In this document: one piece after another, positions 7,688-12,318 of the stretch
How positions within the stretch are numbered: the stretch's first letter is position 1
How the letters are laid out: each line of letters opens with the position of its first letter
From: Desulfobulbus sp.
GTDB taxonomy: Bacteria; Desulfobacterota; Desulfobulbia; Desulfobulbales; Desulfobulbaceae
Assembly (NCBI GenBank): GCA_030600525.1
Contig: JAUVLX010000073.1
Span: 1 to 12,318, forward strand
Direction of reading: 5' to 3'
DNA: 12,318 nucleotides
Program-made: the position numbers and the translations under genes
Notes under the pieces: generated by a model
What the model saw: the letters and a program-made list of their open reading frames with translations, nothing else
What the model was told of the DNA's origin: nothing
Database searches by the model: none

Positions 7688-7984
7688 ATGGCAACAGCAA
7701 AGAAAATGACCACCGGTATAATGCTTGCTTCCAGCGCTTTACTCATGCTTTGGGTCGCAGCAGCCTTTATAGGAGCTTTGAATCAGGTTAACTGGCAGGT
7801 CAGTGAACTCATGCGGCAATACATGCTGGCAACAGGCATGATGAAGCCGTTACACACTCTGGTCGATTACTACACCCATATCAAAGGTATTGAATATTTG
7901 ATTTGTGTATCATTTTTCGTAGCCTTCCCGGTTTTCGTCAAATACATCAACAAAGAAAAAAGACCAATACCAGTAATGGAATAA
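7688..7984 (+). CDS. Small two-helix membrane protein of unknown function, copy 2A
   Basis: A 98-residue protein I cannot assign to a family. After a short basic N-terminus (ATAKKM) there is a helix at about 9-31 (GIMLASSALLMLWVAAAFIG). An amphipathic middle section follows with QVSELMRQYML and KPLHTLVDYYTHIKG, then a second helix at about 70-87 (YLICVSFFVAFPVFVKYI) and a basic tail KEKRPIPV. By the positive-inside rule both ends are cytoplasmic and the middle section faces the periplasm. ATG 7688 has AGGAG nine bases upstream. Residues 8-97 are identical to copy 2B. The DNA over that stretch differs at only six positions, all synonymous. It is co-transcribed with gene 1A from the sigma-54 promoter and ends before a terminator. 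The conserved pairing suggests the two small proteins work together. Confidence 0.86.
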   Translation: MATAKKMTTGIMLASSALLMLWVAAAFIGALNQVNWQVSELMRQYMLATGMMKPLHTLVDYYTHIKGIEYLICVSFFVAFPVFVKYINKEKRPIPVME

Positions 7985-8003
7985 CAGCTAGCTACTCCTT
8001 TAC

Positions 8004-8029
8004 AAACGCCCGGCTCTTGCCGGGTGTTT
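8004..8029. terminator. Terminator after small pair A
   Basis: AAACGCCCGGC (8004-8014) pairs with GCCGGGTGTTT (8019-8029) over a TCTT loop. The symmetric A-run and T-run mean it could work in both directions, as its duplicate at 9239-9260 must do between two convergent genes. Confidence 0.85.
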
Positions 8030-8033
8030 GCGT

Positions 8034-8225
8034 TTACGCATTCCCACTTCTTACATATTTCGGTACATCCACTTCATCAATCTGTTTCTGCTAAAGATAT
8101 CCCTCTCTCTACAAATTCCCTTGTATGCATCACTGCTCAAATACGGTTGTAACAATTTCTAATCAAAATGGTTTTCTCCATTCTATGGCTATGGGCCGTG
8201 ACGTCTTGTCTGTCTCACTTCACGC
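8034..8225 (-). pseudogene. Decayed 3' fragment of the HD-GYP receptor gene
   Basis: Reading the minus strand, this stretch aligns with the last 60 or so codons of the gene at 9267-12209. Patches such as CAGATTGATGAAGTGGAT and TATGTAAGAAGTGGGAA...GCGTAA are preserved. The codon for Ser in HIDS has become TAG, small insertions break the frame, and similarity fades before 8230. The fragment has no promoter or start. It marks the right end of duplicated copy A and shows that the segment boundary once lay inside the convergent HD-GYP gene. Confidence 0.85.
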
Positions 8226-8283
8226 CTGCGCTAATTAAATAGAGTATTTTAAAAACTCCAATTTAATCTTTCCTTGCCGCACG
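8226..8283. other. Duplication junction with a 34-bp imperfect palindrome
   Basis: Between the two relics lies A/T-rich sequence that matches neither flank convincingly. It contains ATTAAAT (8234-8240) mirrored by ATTTAAT (8261-8267), with GAGT and ACTC and a TTTTAAAA centre inside. I see no gene here. The palindrome could be a weak terminator, or a trace of the event that joined the two copies. Confidence 0.5.
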
Positions 8284-8371
8284 GATGCACACAATTGATG
8301 CAAATAGCCGTGGTGACCGTATTGTCATGGAAGAGAAGGACTCCTCCCATATATTATCCCTTCTTTACTGA
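8284..8371 (+). pseudogene. Decayed 3' fragment of the degenerate sensor gene
   Basis: This matches the last 29 codons of the sensor gene (5223-7151). GATGCACACAATTGATGCAA corresponds to the CTQLMQ codons, and later blocks GTGGTGACC, ACTCCTCCC and TTTACTGACAG line up to the same stop. A one-base loss after CTQLMQ and further changes break the frame, so no sensor peptide can be made. It opens duplicated copy B. An apparent 60-codon frame starting at 8274 is only the shifted reading of this relic. Confidence 0.85.
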
Positions 8372-8403
8372 CAGTTACAGGACAAGAGCAGACATTCGAA
8401 ACC

Positions 8404-8484
8404 GTCGCCACACTTATGCATCACGCCCACCTGTACCACACTTCCCTGCAACATAGTTGTCACTCAATGTGTTGTACGCATCAC
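8404..8484 (+). promoter_or_regulatory. Candidate sigma-54 activator sites upstream of promoter B
   Basis: GTCGCCACAC (8404-8413), CTGTACCACAC (8431-8441) and TTGTACGCATCAC (8472-8484) echo the TGT..CACAC words of copy A. They sit at a comparable or greater distance before the -24 element. The rest of this upstream region has drifted far from copy A, so survival of these words is suggestive rather than proof. Confidence 0.42.
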
Positions 8485-8594
8485 TAATGCTGCACGAGTA
8501 TCGCCCTATCACTTAAAACCATAGCTGAACAACTACTTCTATATTTCCAACACGTTACGAGGAGAAACAACCCTTTTTCGCTGAATTTTCAGTT

Positions 8595-8611
8595 TTGGCA
8601 CCACATATGCA
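8595..8611 (+). promoter_or_regulatory. Sigma-54 (-24/-12) promoter B
   Basis: TTGGCACCACATATGCA: GG at 8597-8598 and GC at 8609-8610 are again exactly ten bases apart. The first eleven bases are identical to promoter A and the -12 half differs (ATGC against GTGC). Transcription would start near 8622. A longer reading frame from 8595 would begin on the promoter itself and is not credible. Confidence 0.82.
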
Positions 8612-8672
8612 AATTAAAAGAGAAAGAGAACGAGAAAAGGATCTAACAGCCCATAAACATAAAGGAAAAACC

Positions 8673-8870
8673 ATGACAACTCAAATTCTGAAAAAACACG
8701 AAGCCAAAGTAAACGTTACTCAGGAAACCTCAAAATTCTCACTCATAGCAGTGATGACAATGGCAAGTCTGGTTGGAATATGGGCACTTGCGTGTCTCAT
8801 TGGCGGCTTAGCAAGCAGCGGCACCGGTAACCTGGTCATGGGTTACATTACAGCAGTCTTCGGTAATTAA
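8673..8870 (+). CDS. Small single-helix membrane protein of unknown function, copy 1B
   Basis: The 65-residue duplicate of 1A. The polar N-terminus (KKHEAKVNVTQETSKF), the single helix and the GGLASSGTGN segment are kept. Changes cluster at the start and in the tail (Ile-Arg to Val-Met, final Ile to Asn), with Gly-to-Ser and Thr-to-Ala in the helix. The ribosome binding site is weaker than in copy A (AAGGA, six bases before the ATG, against GAGGAG), so the two copies may be made in different amounts. It is followed 41 bases later by gene 2B, the same gap as in copy A. Function unknown; still evidently under selection. Confidence 0.85.
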   Translation: MTTQILKKHEAKVNVTQETSKFSLIAVMTMASLVGIWALACLIGGLASSGTGNLVMGYITAVFGN

Positions 8871-8911
8871 TTCGATCTAGATTCAACAATAGTCCACAGG
8901 AGAAACAACAA

Positions 8912-9217
8912 ATGACAACAACAAGTAAAACAAAAAAAATAACCACCGGTATCATGCTTGCTTCCAGCGCTTTACTCATGCTTTGGGTCGCAGCAGCCTT
9001 TATAGGAGCTTTGAATCAGGTTAACTGGCAAGTCAGTGAGCTTATGCGGCAATACATGCTGGCAACAGGCATGATGAAGCCGTTACACACTCTGGTCGAT
9101 TACTACACCCATATCAAAGGTATTGAATATCTGATTTGTGTATCATTTTTCGTAGCCTTCCCGGTTTTCGTCAAATACATCAACAAAGAAAAAAGACCAA
9201 TACCTGTAATGAACTAA
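8912..9217 (+). CDS. Small two-helix membrane protein of unknown function, copy 2B
   Basis: A 101-residue duplicate of 2A. The first ten residues are different and more basic (TTTSKTKKI against ATAKKM) and the last residue is Asn instead of Glu. The intervening 90 residues are identical to 2A, covering both membrane helices and the DYYTHIKG loop. ATG 8912 has AGGAG nine bases upstream, in the same sequence context as 2A. It is probably co-transcribed with 1B and stops just before the shared terminator. Near-identity in DNA to 2A, next to heavily diverged non-coding DNA, points to recent gene conversion between the copies. Confidence 0.86.
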   Translation: MTTTSKTKKITTGIMLASSALLMLWVAAAFIGALNQVNWQVSELMRQYMLATGMMKPLHTLVDYYTHIKGIEYLICVSFFVAFPVFVKYINKEKRPIPVMN

Positions 9218-9238
9218 CAGACAGCTACTCCTTTACAA

Positions 9239-9260
9239 ACGCCCGGCTTTTGCCGGGTGT
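9239..9260. terminator. Bidirectional terminator between small pair B and the convergent HD-GYP gene
   Basis: ACGCCCGGC (9239-9247) pairs with GCCGGGTGT (9252-9260) over a TTTT loop. It lies between gene 2B (ends 9217) and the HD-GYP stop (9267), which point towards each other, so one hairpin probably serves both. Confidence 0.82.
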
Positions 9261-9266
9261 CTGCAT

Positions 9267-12209
9267 TTACGCGTTCCCACTTCTTACATATCCCTGTAAA
9301 TCCACTTCATCAATCTGTTCCTGCAGGAGATACTTTTCTGCATACTCCTTGTAGGCACCACTGGTAAGAAACAGTTGAAACAAGGTCGAATCAATATGGT
9401 TTTCCTCTTCCATACGCCCCATTATCATAATTGCCTCACTTAACTTTTTCGCTTTTTTATATGGGCGATCCGAGGCTGTAAGGGCCTCAAAAATATCTGC
9501 GATAGCCATCATTTTTGCAGGAACAGTCAATTGCGTCGAGTCCAAATGACGAGGATAACCCGTGCCGTCCATCTTTTCATGGTGACCGCCAGCTATATCG
9601 GGTACGTCCTGCAGGTGGTTGGGGTAAGGAAGTTTCTTAAGCATGATAATGGTCTGCACAATATGATCATTAATTTTGTAACGCTCTTCATTGGTCAGAG
9701 TGCCACGTTTTACAGAAAGGTTATAGACTTCTCCTCTGTTGTATAGGTGCGGCGGGGTACTAACCACAAAACCGAAATCATCATCCTTGTCGATTCTCTG
9801 ATTTTTTGTTCGTTCAACAATATGCTCTTCCTTGTCTGCAAGCAGGTATTCAGTTACCGGTAAAGCTGGAGCCTTGGCCCGTTCCTTCCGCTGTAGCTCT
9901 TCCCACCCAATGCCAACCCTGTCATCTATGGTGCGCAGCCACTTACGGCCAGCAATTTTTTGCAACCGTTCTCTATCCTGATCAGCAAAAAATTCACCAC
10001 CAAGATTGCATGTCGCAACAAAAGCAAATTCTTTATCAAGAGCCTGCCACTGCTTCTCCAAATCCTGATAAAGCAGTTTTTCATTTTCCCCTGCATGCAC
10101 ATGTTCCCAATAATTTAGATGAGCATCCCTTTTCAATACTTCAAACCGCATCCGTATTTCATGAATTCGGTCGTAAATGGTTTCCAGTTTTGTTGCCTTA
10201 TCTACTACATATTCTGGCGTGGTTACCTTACCGCAATCATGTAGCCAGGAGGCAATATGCAATGCCTCCCACTGTTCGGAATCCATAGAAAAATCTGCAA
10301 AAGTACCAGTGCTGCATTCGCAGGCTTTTTGTGCCAACAGTTTGGTCAACACCGGCACTCTCTGACAATGCCCCCCTGTATAGGGAGATTTGGCATCAAT
10401 GGCACCGGCAAGAAGCACGATGAATGACTCAAGAAGTTGTTTTTGCATCTTCAACATCTTACGGCTTTCCAATGTCACTGCTGCAAATCCTGAAATGGCC
10501 TCAGCAAAGGCGACATGATTTTTTTCGATGGAACCGTGCTGATTGCCTGTCTTCCCATAACAAATACACAGCACGCCCACTCCTTCTTTTTGCCTGTTAC
10601 GAAGGGGAAGCATGAAGACATCCATTGACTGCCCCTCAAGGATCGAAAAAACAGGGGCAAATGGACCTGTTTCATCAGCAAGTACATGTTTGATTTCCAA
10701 GTTACCGGTACGTAGCACTTTTGCCATATGCGATTGCTTGGTGAGGGGAATCGCCTCCAACCCTTCAGTCTCCTGACAACTCCCATTTCGATCATAAACC
10801 ATTCCAGGTTCCAATTGATTGCCAGCTTCATCGACAAGATAAGCAACTGCAGCATCTGCCTTACAGATATGAAGGGTCTCACTGGTAATAGTGGCCAACA
10901 GGGCATCAAAATCCTGTTCACTGGCAAGAGAGTTAATCAGTAGAGTAAACTGGCTGATGGTTGTCTGCATCAGGCTCATTACTCTGGACAGTTCATCAAC
11001 CTCTTTGATAGTTGAACCTTCTGCATCCTGCGGGGAAAAATCAAAGTTACTTATTTTTTCAGCGCGGCCGACCAGCTTGCGCAGTGGAGTCGCAATCAAT
11101 CGTGCTAACACCAATGAAATCGGCCCTGTCACGATAACAAGAACCAGAACAATCAAGGCTCCTTTCATTTGAATGCTTATAGCCTTAGCCATTAACTCTT
11201 TTTCAGGTGACAGCATCGCCAGATAATACCCGGAGCTTTTGAGCAGGCTATCGAGTTCCCGAACACCTCCCAGCCAGCGCTCGCCTTGAAAATGAAAGTC
11301 CACGACCTGATTATCAAAACTGATTGTTTTCCTGGCATAGGACAAGACATCGCTTTGAAGATCGTCTACCCTTGGTAAATTATACTCTTTGTTACCGGAT
11401 TTTTTTTTCAGCATTTCAGGATTCTGATAAGCAACAGCCAACCCGTCTTCCGATAAAATCACAATCTCCGAACGTTCTGTCATCTTATGGCTGGCCAGGG
11501 TCTCTGAAAGTTGAACCAGGGTCACATCCCCGGCAACGACGGCACCTGAAGGCATGGATCTGTATGAAATTGTAAATCCAATCTGATCTATAAAGTGAAA
11601 AAGATAGGGATCAGTACTCTGCACCTTTTGATCACCACGGGCAATGGTATACCAAGGGCGTACCCGTGGATCATAGGATGTTTTTTCTAAACTGGTGCGC
11701 TTCAGTTCTTGCAGTGAATGGCTGTACCAGAAACGCTGTTGATACCTGACGCCATCGGCTGCAGTATGCACATTATCCACCACGAGGACGGCCTTGTCAG
11801 GAGCACTAAAGCGGGTACGCATATATTCCAGGTTTAAAGGACGAACAATGAAAAAATCCCCATTGGGGTATCCAACCTCAAGCCCTGATACATGGGGTGC
11901 TTCCTGCAACGCAGCCTGCAGCATGGGTAAATAAAATAACCGTTCATCCAGAGTTTCTGCTTCAACCAAATCGGTATTACTGATGATGATAACCGCAGTG
12001 GCAACAGGCTTATATGTGCCAATGTAATCCAGACTTAACTCTTTATTGACCCGATTGAACACTTCTCCTGAAGCATCGAGTAACAGTTCTGCTGTCTTTT
12101 TATAATTGTACCAGCCAAGGATAGATCCAAAGATAATGATCAGAGAGGTGAAAAATATGGCAATAACAATGTGCAGCGGGAAATGGAAGCGCGTTTTTTT
12201 TGATTTCAT
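9267..12209 (-). CDS. Cache-HAMP-GAF-HD-GYP membrane receptor, probable cyclic-di-GMP phosphodiesterase
   Basis: A 980-residue sensor-effector. A membrane helix (about 9-31) leads into a periplasmic double-Cache region (about 40-330, with VSGLEVGYPNGDFFIVRPL, DPRVRPWY and GDVTL). A second helix (about 349-371) is followed by HAMP and a GAF domain (about 430-585). The HD-GYP domain begins at AGAIDAKSPYTGGHCQRV (His614), with HD at 657-658 in WLHDCGKV, HHE at 876-878, GYP at 884-886 and ADIFEALTASDRPYK. Metal and substrate residues are present, so hydrolysis of cyclic-di-GMP is likely. About 160 residues are inserted between the HD helix and the next core helix (GTLTNEE, 836), as in a known long subclass. 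ATG 12209 is chosen, with AGG 11 bases upstream; GTG 12221 would add four residues. The gene faces the small-protein pair, and its 3' end was copied to 8034-8225. Confidence 0.93.
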   Translation of the reverse strand: MKSKKTRFHFPLHIVIAIFFTSLIIIFGSILGWYNYKKTAELLLDASGEVFNRVNKELSLDYIGTYKPVATAVIIISNTDLVEAETLDERLFYLPMLQAALQEAPHVSGLEVGYPNGDFFIVRPLNLEYMRTRFSAPDKAVLVVDNVHTAADGVRYQQRFWYSHSLQELKRTSLEKTSYDPRVRPWYTIARGDQKVQSTDPYLFHFIDQIGFTISYRSMPSGAVVAGDVTLVQLSETLASHKMTERSEIVILSEDGLAVAYQNPEMLKKKSGNKEYNLPRVDDLQSDVLSYARKTISFDNQVVDFHFQGERWLGGVRELDSLLKSSGYYLAMLSPEKELMAKAISIQMKGALIVLVLVIVTGPISLVLARLIATPLRKLVGRAEKISNFDFSPQDAEGSTIKEVDELSRVMSLMQTTISQFTLLINSLASEQDFDALLATITSETLHICKADAAVAYLVDEAGNQLEPGMVYDRNGSCQETEGLEAIPLTKQSHMAKVLRTGNLEIKHVLADETGPFAPVFSILEGQSMDVFMLPLRNRQKEGVGVLCICYGKTGNQHGSIEKNHVAFAEAISGFAAVTLESRKMLKMQKQLLESFIVLLAGAIDAKSPYTGGHCQRVPVLTKLLAQKACECSTGTFADFSMDSEQWEALHIASWLHDCGKVTTPEYVVDKATKLETIYDRIHEIRMRFEVLKRDAHLNYWEHVHAGENEKLLYQDLEKQWQALDKEFAFVATCNLGGEFFADQDRERLQKIAGRKWLRTIDDRVGIGWEELQRKERAKAPALPVTEYLLADKEEHIVERTKNQRIDKDDDFGFVVSTPPHLYNRGEVYNLSVKRGTLTNEERYKINDHIVQTIIMLKKLPYPNHLQDVPDIAGGHHEKMDGTGYPRHLDSTQLTVPAKMMAIADIFEALTASDRPYKKAKKLSEAIMIMGRMEEENHIDSTLFQLFLTSGAYKEYAEKYLLQEQIDEVDLQGYVRSGNA

Positions 12210-12318
12210 GAAGTTGTGCACCTGGAAAGGGATGAGTCTGTTGATTTACTTGGATTTTCGTTCAAGGTCGAGGCATTATGAAAAAATAACCACAGGCATA
12301 TAATTGATATCGGAGTCT
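12210..12318 (-). other. Upstream region of the HD-GYP gene
   Basis: About 110 bases of A/T-rich leader lie before the HD-GYP start. On the minus strand TTGAAC (12272-12267) could be a -35 element, but no good -10 sits at the right distance. No gene or sigma-54 motif is visible here. Confidence 0.3.

Larger units (their letters stand above)
7057..8225. repeat. Tandem duplication, copy A
   Basis: This copy holds the real 3' end of the sensor gene, sigma-54 promoter A, small genes 1A and 2A, a terminator, and a decayed copy of the HD-GYP gene's 3' end. Equivalent points in copy B lie at a near-constant offset: +1220 at the sensor stop, +1224 at both small-gene starts, and +1233 after the second small gene, which is three codons longer in B. 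The right boundary is approximate because the relic fades. Confidence 0.88.
8284..9458. repeat. Tandem duplication, copy B
   Basis: It contains the sensor-gene relic, sigma-54 promoter B, small genes 1B and 2B, the terminator, and the real 3' end of the HD-GYP gene. Similarity to copy A is uneven: very high across small gene 2 and the terminator, moderate in gene 1, and low in the promoter-upstream region and the relics. Confidence 0.87.

Noticed and set aside
7903..8094. Second-frame reading overlapping the end of gene 2A, with a counterpart at 9136-9354
   Set aside because: The similarity between these two frames follows simply from the DNA duplication. They run through the terminator and have no ribosome site.
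8274..8456. 60-codon frame at the start of copy B
   Set aside because: It is the frameshifted remnant of the sensor gene read past its old stop into the promoter region; annotated as a pseudogene instead.
9531..11575. Several plus-strand frames of 60-160 codons opposite the HD-GYP gene
   Set aside because: They are all antisense to a long gene with clear domains, without start signals or family features.
1..12318. tRNA, rRNA, insertion sequence with transposase, or integrase
   Set aside because: I looked for these across the window and found no supporting sequence.

Overview
The window looks like chromosomal DNA from an anaerobic sulfate- or sulfur-metabolising member of the Desulfobacterota, plausibly a Desulfobulbales relative. 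The evidence is a small multihaem c3/c7-type cytochrome encoded next to a HybA-like ferredoxin and a HybB/NrfD-like quinone-reactive membrane protein, together with sigma-54 promoters and a large Cache-HAMP-GAF-HD-GYP receptor. The taxonomic call is inference from gene content; there is no rRNA or marker gene here.

Layout. (1) 1-145: the 3' end of a NodT/TolC-type outer-membrane efflux gene, closed by a strong terminator. (2) 195-375: a 181-bp imperfect palindrome with no coding content, MITE/REP-like. (3) 488-2308: ftsH, a membrane AAA+ zinc protease. (4) 2359-5118: a compact three-gene redox operon (five-haem cytochrome, Tat-exported four-cluster ferredoxin, HybB-like integral membrane subunit) closed by a terminator. 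These should together form a membrane complex passing electrons between the periplasmic cytochrome pool and quinones; no catalytic subunit is encoded nearby. (5) 5223-7151: a membrane GAF protein that resembles a sensor histidine kinase but lacks the phospho-accepting His and recognisable ATP-binding boxes. (6) 7152-9260: two tandem copies of a sigma-54 promoter followed by two very small membrane protein genes and a terminator. (7) 9267-12209, minus strand: a Cache-HAMP-GAF-HD-GYP receptor, probably a cyclic-di-GMP phosphodiesterase.

The most interesting part is 7057-9458. The original order was probably degenerate sensor gene > small-protein pair < HD-GYP gene. A segment of about 1.2 kb, reaching from the last codons of the sensor gene to the last codons of the HD-GYP gene, has been duplicated in tandem. 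As a result, decayed fragments of both flanking genes lie back to back between the two small-gene pairs (HD-GYP relic at 8034-8225, sensor relic at 8284-8371). The relics carry stops and frameshifts. The small genes are intact, and the second gene of each pair is almost identical at the DNA level (six synonymous changes in about 270 bases), so selection or gene conversion has kept them alike. Both copies keep an exact GG-N10-GC sigma-54 promoter and a field of TGT..CACAC-type repeats upstream. I do not recognise the small-protein family. It looks like a sigma-54-dependent two-component membrane unit held between two signal-transduction genes, and it is the best candidate here for an undescribed system.
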